Below the pieces are notes generated by a model, which was given only the letters and a program-made list of their open reading frames with translations, made no database searches and was not told the DNA's origin. The position numbers were made by a program, and so were the translations under genes. A stretch of 64,000 nucleotides of DNA from Steromphala cineraria (Eukaryota > Mollusca > Gastropoda > Trochida > Trochidae), in NCBI GenBank assembly GCA_916613615.1, contig OU744732.1:53483727-53547726 (forward strand). The letters are read 5' to 3'. Below, piece after piece: positions 1 through 10,639 of the stretch (position 1 is the stretch's first letter; each line of letters opens with the position of its first letter).

Positions 1-317
1 ATATTTATGAAGTGGATAGTGTGAGATGGCCACACTTTATTTGCTTTCATGTCGACATGCCGGGGCTTACTTCTGTTCTTTTTGGTAAACTGTCTCCTAT
101 CTAATGAATTTTGGTCTGATCTTCTTATGGTTGGTCGCAAAATATTGCTAAAAAATACCACGATTACAGAGGAAAAACTTTTTAAGATATTGCAATTTGA
201 ACATGGGTCTTTAATTACTCCTATTAAAGTTCTAAAAACTTAAAACTGTTCTAACCTATACTCCATTCCGCTTAGCGAGGCAATTATTTTAGCTTGATAA
301 GATTGCTTTTTTAGACG
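1..317. other. No recognised feature
   Basis: AT-rich DNA at the left edge. A 64-codon open frame at 49-243 (+) resembles no family I recognise and has no promoter or splice context, so it is not called a gene. If the galactosyltransferase gene read on the minus strand from 9657 to 1337 is intact, its remaining 3' exons lie beyond this edge. I searched here and found no matching exon. Confidence 0.4.
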
Positions 318-665
318 CCCAAGGACTAACAGTATAAGTACAATCACGTATCATAAATAATAAATTCACATTACAAAATATGTTTGTTTCACATCTTTGT
401 TTTCATACGCGCAGGGACTAACAAGTACGACCACGTATCATATATAATGAATTCACATTACAAAATATGCTTGTTTCACATCGTTGTTTTCATACGCGCA
501 AGGACTAACAAGTACGATCAAGTATCATAAATAATGAATTCACATTACAAAATATGCTTGATGCACATCTTTGTTTTCATACGCGCAAGGACTAACAAGT
601 ACGACCACATATCATGAATAATGAATTCACATTACAAAATATGTTTGTTTCACTTCTTTGTTTCC
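318..665. repeat. Tandem repeat, about 87-bp unit, 4 copies
   Basis: Four head-to-tail copies of a roughly 86-87-bp unit that starts near AGGACTAACAAGTACGACCA and contains AATTCACATTACAAAATATG and GTTTTCATACGCGCA. The start motif recurs near 321, 414, 501 and 588. Copies differ by scattered substitutions. It lies downstream of the last recognised galactosyltransferase exon. No coding potential is seen. Confidence 0.85.
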
Positions 666-1336
666 ATAAATTGCGTGAGTAGTGTGCCGGTCAACAAACA
701 CTTGCAACTTTACAATTGCTTTGTGCAACGGCATCTGGAACAACACAGTTTTATGTTGTGTTTCCATAGAAAATCCCCAAAATACAGTAGGAAGCAATTG
801 AAACACCCCCGGACATGATGATATTTCGTGATACCAAATTCTAATGAACCTGATATGATAAATTAATAAAAGTTTTCATGTGAGTGTTCTGGTATTGTGA
901 ATACCCTGCATTAGGAAACATGAGTTTTTAATAGCTTTCTTCACCAAACAATGTCCCTTACATTTTTTTCCAGAAGAATGCCTGCCAATGATTTATAGTA
1001 GCTGGAGCTATCTTTTGTGCACACAAAAGTATTCAAATGAAACGAACTGACTTTGACAGCTCTTTTAGGTTTGAGGTAAACCCCCGTTAAGTTTTCCAGG
1101 ACTTGTAGTGAAAATATATCGAAGTGTCATTCATTCTTTAAAAGCTGAGATGAAATAAAGAAATTCAACACCATATTAGGTCGCTCTATATAATTATGGG
1201 GTAAGCCTATTGAAGTTTCATGAATTGTGTTGTATAGATGTAACTTGCCAAAACCCGTGTTCCAAAGGTTAGGTTGATGGACTATAATGATTAAAAGGAT
1301 TCGTTTTGTCAACTCCCGAGGATGGAATTTGAATAC

Positions 1337-1449
1337 CTTAGTCCAAGCTCATCATCTTCAGCGCCCCATTCGAAATAGCAGTTGGGGTATCCATTTGCCT
1401 TCTGAAACTGCTCTGGCCTCATGCTGACGACTCCACCAAAACTCAAGAT
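1337..1449 (-). CDS. Exon 4 of beta-1,4-galactosyltransferase-like gene
   Basis: A 113-nt exon of a glycosyltransferase family 7 (B4GALT-like) Golgi enzyme. Seen directly: translation in phase 0 gives the FGGV start, a Met-containing acceptor-side strand, then NGYPNCYFEWGAEDDELGLR, the counterpart of the family loop that binds acceptor and the metal/nucleotide sugar. The acceptor is GAG at 1450-1452 and the donor is AG|GTATTC at 1336, leaving phase 2. It joins in frame to the exon at 5635-5826. Compared with the usual GWGGEDDD block, the first Gly is Glu, the second small residue is Ala and the last Asp is Glu, while Trp, Gly and the E-D-D core remain. The next exon, which should carry the Arg/His-rich C-terminal third, was not found and probably lies left of base 1. 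The family call is firm; the sugar specificity is unknown. Confidence 0.85.
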
Positions 1450-1649
1450 CTCTGGTTCTCTTCACGAAAAAACAACAACATATGACTAAACAGTTTATCA
1501 GATTGCGACTAAATTGGTTCACATATAGTTTAATAATGAATAAGCTGTTCCATAGATCAAACATTTCCTATCCATAGGTCTGATGTGAAGTTCATATGAT
1601 GAAATTCCATAGCTTCTTTGAGAGGCATTTTAGAAGTTGGAATAATGAT

Positions 1650-1800
1650 AATTGCTGAGGAATATATGGATGAAAACTTCCTTGTTCATTGTATACGACG
1701 TTTCGACACAGATTCTTGTGTCGTTATCAAGCAGAGAATCTGTGTCGAACCGCCGCATACAATGAACAAAGAAGTTCTCATCCATATATTCTTAAGCATT
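1650..1800. repeat. Long imperfect hairpin (57-bp arms)
   Basis: Left arm 1660-1716 and right arm 1735-1791 are near-perfect inverted copies separated by an 18-bp loop, with weaker pairing out to about 1650 and 1800. The stem contains ATTGTATACGACG and TTCGACACAGATTCT. This looks like a short foldback MITE or an inverted duplication in the third intron of the galactosyltransferase gene. No clear target-site duplication was identified. Confidence 0.8.
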
Positions 1801-2103
1801 ATGGATGGAAATCCAGACTGGTTCCCCGACTCAACACTGCTGGGAAACATTATGTTTCCATGTGACATGTTTCACAAAAATTAATTCAATATAAATGTTT
1901 TTTTTATCAAACACGAAAAAGACATTTTGATCTAAAGATTCAAGATTCATGATTTTCGATTGTCCTGCAACCAATTTTTACAAATATCATCAACAGCAGT
2001 CTAAAAATTAGCATAATGTCTCCTGTTTTAAATCTACAGTGGTGATAACTCTCTTAAAAAGGCGAGGATATTACCATTATCAATATGGAAATTAAATACC
2101 CGA

Positions 2104-2227
2104 TTCGAACCTCTTCTACATCGAATCGAACCTCTTCTACATCGAATCGAACCTCTTCTACATCGAATCGAACCTCCTCTACATCGAATCAAACCTCTTC
2201 TACATCGAATCGAACCTCTTCTAAACT
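2104..2227. repeat. 21-bp tandem repeat, about 6 copies
   Basis: About six copies of TCGAACCTCTTCTACATCGA plus one base. Because 21 is a multiple of three, the + strand frame 2085-2381 stays open and reads as a seven-residue N-R-T-S-S-T-S repeat. The surrounding frame has no recognisable domain. It sits inside an intron of the minus-strand galactosyltransferase gene, so I read it as a minisatellite rather than a gene. Confidence 0.8.
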
Positions 2228-3299
2228 AATGTCAAAAAGAAACGATACCAAGTTTTCAACGTCCTCCGAAACAAAATTCTATTACCTGACAGAGTCGAAT
2301 TTAAGTGTGCCTAACAGGCATATGTCTTGTAAAGAAGTATGCACATTTTCATTCTTTCCTTTTGATTTTGTGTCTCTTTAAACGCACATGGGGTGCATAA
2401 ATCGAAATTTCAAGTTGTTTTATGCACAGAACTGTTGTCATTTCACTATAAAATTGATAAAGTATTGAATTAAGGTAAGAATACAATCTTGTTGATACAA
2501 TTCACTTTATTTGACATAAATCCGTTGACGCGTCACTGCTCTAGAAAGTTTTAAAGCAAGCAAAAGTGTCCAATTTCTCTCTGCTATCTCGCCTAGTTAA
2601 GGAGATTCTGAATCGATGTTTATTTTAAATGCGTGTTTATCGCAAACATGAAAAGATAATGTTTTGAAATTTTGCATAGAGGTGAGTTGACTACTGAAGA
2701 AATGATAAAACTATGTTTTAGTTGTATCAATCTGCAGTGGGTTGAGTTATCTTGCCATTTGTATGGTATCGTTTCTTTTGGACACTAGTTTACATCGCAG
2801 AACTCAGATAGCGAGCAGCCAACACGAGTTTGTTGGACCTATCTACTCCCATGACCTGCATGGCCATCTATCGTTCAAATCATTCTAAAGAGACTGCCCT
2901 TTTAAAATACTCAATGACTGGAGAATTGAGTTGGAGAAAAGAAAAGTTGCAATATCAAGACTCCTTGATTTAGTTCCGCCTTTTATACCATCATCGACAA
3001 CACTGTGTTCCGCTGGTTTAAACCCCAAAAAATTAAAAAAAAGATTCTGGTCTTTACATTCAGACAAAAATGATGTAATGACACAGATTTTTTAACAATT
3101 TCAAGTTAGTTTTATTGAACATGACAAAAAAAGAAAATAACCTTTTAATAACCTTTTCACTGTTTCATGAAGACACTCACTGACTGTTTTTTTTCTAGGT
3201 CACGGATCTAAATTTCCATTTTTTAACATTGAGCAAAAACTCAAAGGCTAAATGCGGGGTTTGAAACTAACGCGGGCGGTAACTAGAACCAAACTCCTT

Positions 3300-4185
3300 T
3301 TTTCTAGGCCTTAAGTCTTGTCCCACAAACTGCCATCAGACTGTACTCAAGAACGGACACCATTCAGCTCCAGTGCATCTATGCTACGGCGTACCACAGG
3401 GATCTCTACTGGGGCCGGTTCTATTTACGCGGTATAAAAAGATCTCGGTGATGTAACCATTAAACCATCTTCCAAACATAGCTCCAAAAGTCAGTTTCCA
3501 AACTTATTTAAGCCTTGCTGTCAGCTCTTTACCTTTCTGTGTTCTCTAGCTTACTATAAGGGAGAGCCATAGTCCAATCTGAAAGCCTTAACAAAACTAC
3601 ATTAGACTGAAAAAAACATGGCGGTCTTTCTGTCAAAGTCCGACGACTGAGCCATTCATAACAAGAGCGAAGCGCCTGTAAAATGCAGATCGAAATATTT
3701 TACTTAATTTTACGTTAATCATTGAAAGTATTGTAACACTGAAAACAACCGCGGAAATAAGTTTGAAAAGATTTGACAAACTTGATTAATTAAGTTTAAC
3801 TAACACAGACACAAAAAGAGCGTAGGTGAATGGCTGAAGCAAAAAATAACAAGAGGTAACAAATTATCGCCGGAGAGGGCGCAGTAATAGCAAACCAGAA
3901 AATTCAAGGGTCGACAGCAAGGTTTTGATAAGCCAAGTCCGCGACTGGCGTTTTAGTCTTGTGACAGTGACAATATGCAGATTGTGCACAACTAGTTCTT
4001 TACTGCAGACAAGATCCAAGAGTCTCGGCTCTTGAGTGATATGGTATTGGTAAGCGCTGCGATGACATGAAACAGTGGGTGAGCAACAACAAACTCAAAC
4101 TCAACAGCAGCAAGACAGAGTGTATTCTCGTTGGACCAGAGAAGCGGAGGTCAATGTGTGAAGTCAAGTCTTCCTTCGCTTTAGA
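3300..4185 (+). pseudogene. Broken LINE reverse transcriptase (CR1/Jockey-like)
   Basis: Two separated pieces of one non-LTR reverse transcriptase on the + strand. The first, about 3310-3430, reads through the fingers/palm boundary and contains GVPQGSLLGPVLF (3388-3426), the classic RT box preceding the catalytic YADD. The second, about 4050-4160, reads CDDMKQWVSNNKLKLN followed by SKTE, the helix and lysine motif downstream of YADD. The intervening 600 bp (3431-4045) contains no recognisable RT code and no YADD, so it is an insertion or replaced DNA. The element is dead. It lies antisense in the third intron of the galactosyltransferase gene. CR1 versus Jockey assignment is uncertain. Confidence 0.75.
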
Positions 4186-5340
4186 TAATCAATGTTAAGC
4201 GGGCTTCACACTGTACAGGAAATGACAAAGGGTGGACACACGAATTTGAAAATGCACATTTTTGCAAAGGTTCGTAAGCGTTCGGGCCATTCTAAACCGC
4301 GTCTTAAATCATCTTTTGCCCGCCGTGTGAGTTTTTCTTATTTATTATTCATGTCATTTTCATGTTGTATTCAAAATTGACACATAATGCACGTTCAAGG
4401 CATTTACAGAACTATCAAGTTTTGAAAAATGACAACGATTTATCTCTTTCATTTGAAATGTATACAGGTGTAAGTTGATATAGATATGCTGAAGCACTTG
4501 AAAATTTACTTGAATCTGAATCGTAATCAAATATATAGTTTGTATTTTTTATAACGTGAGCCTTTGACTGGCCCGTTTAAATCTTCCGTGTTCTTGCTTA
4601 CCTGTCAAGGGCTCGAAGACACGACAGATTTTAATTTGATTATATAGCCCTTACTCATGGTTAAAGCCTCTAGTGGTTATTACGGAGAACAAGATACCTA
4701 AAAAAACAATAGGCAAATCCCTAATAGGTTTTTGAAATGTTTGAAGGTGAAGTTTATATGAAATATACTATTCATTTATAAATGTAGTATGCACTGTTCA
4801 TCCCCCTCTCATTCCAAATTACACATGGAGGACGCAACTAGTACTGTTATTTTTTTTTACCAGTTAAACATATGACTCACAAGTCCCTAAAATGTATTTA
4901 CGTATGTTCTATCAGACATATAATGGGGGAAAATTAGCCTTTAGAGCGGAAAATCTGCTATATAGTATTTTTACCGGGGGCCTCAATCTAGCAGTTTCCT
5001 AAGGGGTGTTTCTATTTTTCACCAGCACATAGTTTGAAGCATCGCATATGCACTGTATCCCTTTTACTCGCGTTGTCCTCGTGCAGGATTTGCAAAAGCT
5101 GAATTTGAATCGCTTGCAGTTAACGATTGTTAAATGTATCTAGCAAATCAGCGGAAAGGTATATAATAGGACCTTGGTCGTGATATGCTCCAAAAGGCAA
5201 CAGGTATATAGTTTAATAACATCACTCATATCACTTCTCGGCGTCGCTACAGTAAACAACTTTTAACTCTCTGGCAAATCTCAGCAATTGGACATTGGAG
5301 TAGGTGAACAAACTTTGGGAATGCACCAACTCATATAACA

Positions 5341-5589
5341 GTCTAAGTAAACCTTGCCTCAATGTTACTCGTTTCACTCCGATATTGAGTCTAGAAAGGT
5401 CTAGTAGAGGGACACGTTAGCCGACCTTTCTGCGACCCTCCAACGTTATATGTGCGAAGGCAGACTATTGTGGCTTGGTGAGGGAAGTTCTGATTGGCCA
5501 ATTCGATACGTGGACTGACGCCACCCTCTACTAGACCTTTCTAGACTCAATTGAAACGGGTAATATTGAGGCTAGGTTTACTTTGACTG
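5341..5589. mobile_element. MITE with about 68-bp terminal inverted repeats
   Basis: Left terminus 5341-5411 and right terminus 5522-5589 are inverted copies sharing AAGTAAACC, CTCAAT.TTAC.CGTTTCA and TTGAGTCTAGAAAGGTCTAG. The interior of about 110 bp has no coding potential. Total length is about 249 bp. It sits 46 bp beyond the donor side of the galactosyltransferase exon at 5635-5826, so it lies within the third intron. The transposase family is not assignable from the termini. Confidence 0.75.
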
Positions 5590-5634
5590 ACTCATATAAT
5601 GAAGGGTTATCTTTATAAACTTTAATAATTATAC

Positions 5635-5826
5635 ATACTCATTTCCCCATCTTGTCAAATTTCTTGAGTGTTGTCTCGGCCGATAACCGCATTTGTAGAT
5701 ATTTCCATTATCGACTGGTGTCATGTCAATATCATGAAAGAAAACACAGTCAAAATCACATATCTTTCTGGCTTCTATAAAACCGATGTTCTTAACCATC
5801 CCTCTGTTGAATTTGGATCCAGGTAC
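5635..5826 (-). CDS. Exon 3 of beta-1,4-galactosyltransferase-like gene (DxD exon)
   Basis: A 192-nt exon, phase 0 at both ends. Seen directly: acceptor TTTCAG at 5827-5832, donor TAT|GTATAA after 5635. The translation begins VPGSKFNRGMVKNIGFIEAR, then CDFDCVFFHDIDM with the DID (DxD-type) metal/UDP-sugar binding motif, followed by NIYKCGYRPRQHS. This arrangement (FNRA-like motif, N-G-F-EA, F-DVDL, Y-C-P-R-H) is diagnostic of GT family 7. The exon follows the 6703-6938 exon and precedes 1337-1449 without frame conflict. The product would be a type II Golgi glycosyltransferase transferring Gal or GalNAc to GlcNAc-type acceptors; the exact donor and acceptor cannot be read from this exon. Confidence 0.9.
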
Positions 5827-6141
5827 CTGAAACGTTGATACGTTTTCATTATTTGAAGTTTTTTAATTTTCGAAAATATTATATTGTTACCGATTAATAT
5901 TAACTCTCGAGTTTATGATGCAATTCCTTACCTTGGCCTATACGAATCACGTTGTTATGATGTTTCACTACATGTAACTAACAATTCGATAAACACTGAT
6001 TTCCAACAAGGCAAAAGTGAGCACAGCTCACATACCCCCGCTATAATTTCACCGCAATTTATAAAAATGATAAGATACAAACATACATTCAGTCATGTGC
6101 ATGAATGATAACTGTAAACGGACAAAAGGTGAGATTAAAAG

Positions 6142-6211
6142 CAATCTAAATAAATTTAGATCAACAGGTTTTATATTTGGTCATACTGTTGATCTAAATT
6201 TATTTAGATTG
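6142..6211. repeat. Perfect 25-bp hairpin, MITE core
   Basis: CAATCTAAATAAATTTAGAT plus CAACA at 6142-6166 is exactly complementary to 6187-6211, with a 20-bp loop. A decayed relative occurs near 18023-18073 (CAATCTAAATAAGTTTAG, CTGTTGATCTA), so this is a dispersed small inverted-repeat family. It lies in the second intron of the galactosyltransferase gene. Confidence 0.75.
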
Positions 6212-6702
6212 GATTAAAAGAAAACAATAACTGAATTCTAGAAGTCATAGCTTTGATATTTGAAGTCAGTACATTTGATTCATTTTTGGTCAAACTTTGA
6301 AAATGTTATTGCCATCTAGTATATATATATTTATATTCTTTAAAGGAAAATCAATGTAAATCTCACATTTGGTATATGAATTTTCTAAAGAGTTATACTT
6401 CTGAAACTGAATAAAGTCAGAAATTTGGGCGTTTTAGGGCCAAAATTTCAATACATTTTGGTACCCTGAATTTAAAACATCCACACCAAATTTGAAGTCA
6501 AATAGTTTTCAAGTTATGCTTCGGAACGCACGGACACGCGTGTACCCCCGACTTTGTCGTAGCGGGGGTATGATTAAAAATGATCTTAAAATTAGCACGT
6601 TAATTTTGTTCGTACAAAAGAATATTTCTCCTAATTGAATTTTAAAGATATATTAAAGAAACTTATTGAAATAATTTGAAATTGCAAAATTTCTTAATTT
6701 AC

Positions 6703-6938
6703 CTGCTCAACGACAAACAAATGGAAATCCACATTCTGCCGCTTCAGAAACGGAATAAGGTTATTCAGAAGCTGTTTGAGATTTGTATCCCGATCTCGAT
6801 ATGGTATCACTATGGCCACTTTTTGATCTGACCGACAAGATGTCGGCCGGAAGTGACCTCCGTCTGAAAGGTCGTTTCCATGGAGACGAGCTAGTTCATC
6901 AAAACTTAAAGGCTCATGGTTAACCTTGAAGGAATTGT
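6703..6938 (-). CDS. Exon 2 of beta-1,4-galactosyltransferase-like gene
   Basis: A 236-nt exon. Seen directly: acceptor TTTTCAG ending at 6939, donor CAG|GTAAAT after 6703. It enters in phase 1, exactly completing the split codon left by the exon at 9420-9657, and leaves in phase 0. The translation contains DGGHFRPTSCR followed by KVAIVIPYRDR, L-LL-LIPFLKRQ and ends in FVVEQ. These match the start of the GT7 catalytic domain (G-G-x-x-x-P-x-x-C, the K-V-A-I-I-I-P-Y-R strand that begins the Rossmann-like nucleotide-sugar fold, and the RQ motif). The exon lies only 15 bp from the 3' end of an inserted LINE, which therefore supplies the DNA normally holding its polypyrimidine tract and branch point. 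Confidence 0.92.
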
Positions 6939-6953
6939 CTGAAAATAACCAAC

Positions 6954-8905
6954 TTTTTTTTTATCACTTTATTTCTTTTTGAATGGGGTACAGCATTTTC
7001 ATAACATCAATGTAAACTATAAGAACATGTCAGGTTAACAAGTTGAGACATATATATTCATTTCAAATGAACAAGTTGTGGCAAGACGACCAAAATGAGA
7101 CAAATTTATCGTATTTACATTGTGTGTAGACATTTGATTTATGTAGTTGATAATTATCGTTTAATTTTGGTTTTAAGCCCGCTAGAGTCGGTAGAATGTT
7201 TGCTAGTTTTCTAGCATAGATGTATTCTTTAGTTAGGATAAAAAGGAAATTTAAAACATCGTTTCTTTTTTCACTGAATCCAAGAAGGATCGTCTCTGCC
7301 TTTAGGTTCAAATGGATGTCTGTTTCATTTTCGATCCATTTTAGTAGATCTTGCCACAGCGATTTTACAAATTTACATTCATAAAAAAGATGGATAATCG
7401 ATTCTGCTTCAACATTGCAGAATGTACATTGTGGTGATTCTATGAGGTTATATCTATGTAAATCTTTATTTGTGGCGAAGATTCTATGGAGAATTCGATA
7501 CTGGAACCATCTATGTTTTGCACTATAACATGCTCGAGTAGGTATAAAATTGAATGTTTTCCATAGATTCAAACTGAAATCTGTATTCAATTCCTTTTCC
7601 CACTTACTTTGATAAGCTAGTTTTTCATTTGAAATATCGTTGTGTAAAAGGTTGTAGAATATGCTTCATCCTTTCTCAACCTTATATAGTATTTCTAAAT
7701 TTGGCGGCATGAAAGGCAAATCTATCTGTTTACTGATATTGGTCGAATTCTGTTTAATACATGCTTTCACAGAGGATATTAGACCAGCATATTCAAGAAT
7801 TCTTTTTTTAACCCCATGCCGTTCTACAAAGTCCTTATAGGACAGAAATGTGTTATTTTCTGCTAGAAAATCATTTACAAATTTGATATTTGATTTAATA
7901 TAATGATCATATATTACAGGTTTTTTTCCCTATTCTGATGTTGTCATTTGCCCATATGTACTGTCTACTGAGATTGTTCTTATCATATTTACTGTTTTCT
8001 TGTAATTCAGACCAAGCGTGAAATACATCTTTCCAGAATGGACTAATGAGTTTAGGGATAAAGTGGGTCTTGAGATAAGATGGTCCCATTTCTATTGGGC
8101 TAAGTTGGCTAACTGGGCTTGACGTATACAAAAGGTTACTTAATTTAGAATCCTGTACAAAAAGTCGTCTGATCCATGATATTTTCTGAGCTTTAATTGT
8201 CTCTAGTATTATTGGAACTTTTAACCCGCCTTCTTTATAAGATTTTGTCAACAGACTTCTTTTAATTTTGTCGGGTTTGCCTCTCCATATAAAAGAAAAA
8301 CATTTTCTTTGAAAGTTCAAAATCGTATCGACTTTTGGATTTGCTAGTGATGTGAACAAATGATTAAGTGATGGTAGTATCAGACTCTTTAAGACTGTTA
8401 TTCTTCCTAATGGCGTAAGGTCTCTGAGAGACCACATTGTCATTGCTTTTTCTGCTTTTTTGAGCTTATCTTTGTAATTTCTTTGTACCATTACTGCTTT
8501 GTTGTGTTGAAATAGTATACCTAATAATACAAAGGCAATATTGCACACTTGAAAACTGCTTTGAACCTATCCAGACAACTTTAGTTTTGTCTATGTTTAT
8601 TTTAAGTCCAGAAAAGGATTCATATAGTTCAAGTACATATAATGTTTCTCTAAACGAGCGTTCAGATCCATCTAGAATTATAGTCGTATCATCTGCAAAT
8701 TGTGTCAATAAATATTCTAAATCAACAATTTTAACTCCTTTTATTCTTTCATTATTTCTTAACATGTGGGCCAGAATTTCTGCTACAATTAAAAAAATAT
8801 ATGGAGAAAGAGGATCCCCCTTTCTGCAACCACGTGTAATTTTGAAAAATTCTGATGGAAATCCGTTTACAAGAACACTAGAATTTATATTATTGTATAA
8901 AAATA
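6954..8905 (-). pseudogene. 5'-truncated L1/Tx1-like LINE
   Basis: A non-LTR retrotransposon remnant in the same orientation as the galactosyltransferase gene, filling most of its first intron. Reading from 8905 downwards: an RT block with NGFPSEFFKITRGCRKGDPLS (about 8880-8805) and PYIFLIVAEIL, the catalytic FADD (near 8697), GLKINIDKTKVVW, then the L1-type connection with LGRITVLKSLILPSLNHLF and FIWRGKP, and finally a C-terminal Cys/His knuckle (CTFCNVEAESIIHLFYEC, about 7435-7380). The 3' end carries AATAAAG and a 9-nt A tail at 6954-6962. Frame changes occur near 8480-8550 and in an A-run near 7922, and a TGA lies near 7667, so it is inactive. The 5' limit is approximate, and no target duplication could be fixed. 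Confidence 0.85.
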
Positions 8906-9058
8906 AACGAAATAAAATAACGAACTACCTCATTGAAAAACAACCTTCTCATATGTTACAAAGAGTTTGTCAAACTGTTATATATTTTTCAAAGGCACTC
9001 AGTTCCAATTCAAATCCTATATTAGATTGCAAAGTAACACAATGCGCATTCTCATGAA

Positions 9059-9338
9059 GTCATGAAAAATTGATACAGCCTCTGTTATAATACGCCGAGT
9101 TTGTGGGATAGAATGAGATATGTCTGATTGGAGGCAATCACAATTTGTTGTGCAATCAGCGCCGCTTCTGAATCATGACAAAAGCATTGTAATGTGAACC
9201 ACCCTTTCCATGCAAGAAGCGTTGTCATTTGATAAAGAAATTCAAATTTATTGTGGTTATTTTTTTTCCGCCAGGGGGACTGCCGGAACCCAGGGATTTC
9301 GGCGTAATAGAACAAAGGCTGTATCAACATTTCATGAC
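9059..9338. mobile_element. MITE, copy A of a family also found at 50467
   Basis: About 280 bp bounded by inverted repeats of about 40 bp containing TCATGAAA, TTGATACAGCCT and TATTACGCCGA (left 9059-9100, right 9297-9338). The interior shares TGATTGGAG and TTGTGCAATCAG with the element at 50467-51011, as well as a CTGCCGGAACCC block. It is non-coding and lies in the first intron of the galactosyltransferase gene, upstream of the LINE. Confidence 0.7.
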
Positions 9339-9419
9339 AATACTGGAAGGATTGCACCTTTAGACAAAATAAAATTTATTCTAAGTATAAAAAAATACCC
9401 ATGCAGTTTCTTGACGTAC

Positions 9420-9657
9420 CTGATTTAAGAGGTCGCTGAGGACACAGTGGAAGTGATAAGTCGACACGCCCACACACGTTTATCGAATTGTGGGCAATAT
9501 ACTCCCACGGGCTGAGAGCCACCAGTTTGGGAAGTCTGTTGTACAGGAAGTGCCGCACGGTCACCATATAGTTGATGCAGATGATGAGGAGCATCACAGA
9601 CATAGCGCAAAAGAATCGTTGTACATTCATTTTAACAAACATTGAATTAACATTCAT
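9420..9657 (-). CDS. Exon 1 of beta-1,4-galactosyltransferase-like gene (membrane anchor)
   Basis: The first coding exon, 238 nt, starts at the first ATG after an in-frame TGA. Later Met residues at positions 6 and 10 could also initiate. Residues about 14-33 (FFCAMSVMLLIICINYMVTV) form a single uncleaved hydrophobic segment after a short basic N-terminus, the type II signal-anchor layout of Golgi glycosyltransferases. A short stem follows and ends with LPLCPQRPLKS, equivalent to the L-x-x-C-P motif at the start of GT7 catalytic domains. The donor is TCAG|GTACGT at 9419, leaving phase 1, which matches the acceptor of 6703-6938. This reading rests on splice phase plus topology. Upstream non-coding exons and the promoter were not identified. 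Confidence 0.82.
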
Positions 9658-10050
9658 CTTTTTTTTAAAACATTGAATTCATTTGGTGAATGTTGAAAAT
9701 ATCGTGCTCGGGCGTTTTCTGTTATTTTCAGAACTTGTATGCAAATGATCATATGTATGTTGTCAATATCCTTTGTTGTGCATCCAAATAGTGATATTTT
9801 GGGGTGACTTGGCAGAACTTGTTTATCAGCGTTCCTATGAAGACAACTTATCTGACGATGGTTGAAATCACTTGCGGTTTTCTGTGATGATCCTGATCTT
9901 AATGGTTAATTTGAATTCTTGTGATCGTCATGTCGATGACCCTTAAACAGAAATCAGTGATTATTGAAGTGGGGAAATTCAAGTTGAAACGTGGCAATTT
10001 TGGATAAGTAAGGTTTTACTTTTCGCCAAAATTAAGCATGCATCTTATTT

Positions 10051-10628
10051 CAAATAACAGATCCTAGTTCATTCAACACATCTAGTACACCATAAAATTC
10101 TTTAAACCAATTTTATACATCATTATATTCATCCAACCGATCTAGCACATCATTACATTCATCCAACCAATCTAGAACATCATTTAATTCTTTAAACCAA
10201 TTTTAAACATCATTATATTCAACCAACCAATCTAGTACATCATTTTTTTCTTTCAACCAATCTAGTACATAATTATATTGATTCAACCAATGTAGAATAT
10301 CATTATATTCATCCAACAAAACTAGTCTATCTTTCTATTCACTCATCCTATTTAGAACATCATAATATTCACTAATCCGATCTAGTACATCATTATAATA
10401 TTTCAACCAATATAGTACATAATATTCATTCAACCAATCCAGAACATCCTTATATTATTTAAACAAATCTGATACATCATTATATTCATCAAACCAATCT
10501 AGAACATCATTTTATTCTTTTAAACAATCTGGTACATAATAATATTCATTCAACCAATATAGAATATCATTATATCCATTCAACAAATCTAGTCCATCTT
10601 TGTATTCACTCATCCAATTTAGAAAATT
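10051..10628. repeat. 30-bp tandem array, about 19 copies
   Basis: Degenerate tandem array with a 30-bp period, for example at 10141, 10171, 10201 and 10231. The consensus is close to TCTAGAACATCATTATATTC followed by ATCCAACCAA. Very AT-rich, with scattered substitutions and small indels in the later copies. It lies upstream of the first galactosyltransferase exon. No coding capacity. Confidence 0.85.
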
Positions 10629-10639
10629 TATTTTTTCGT

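Noticed and set aside
1127..1312. Next galactosyltransferase exon in the minus-strand frame below exon 4
   Set aside because: The translation lacks the Arg/His motifs and spacing expected of the GT7 C-terminal third and has no suitable phase-2 acceptor.
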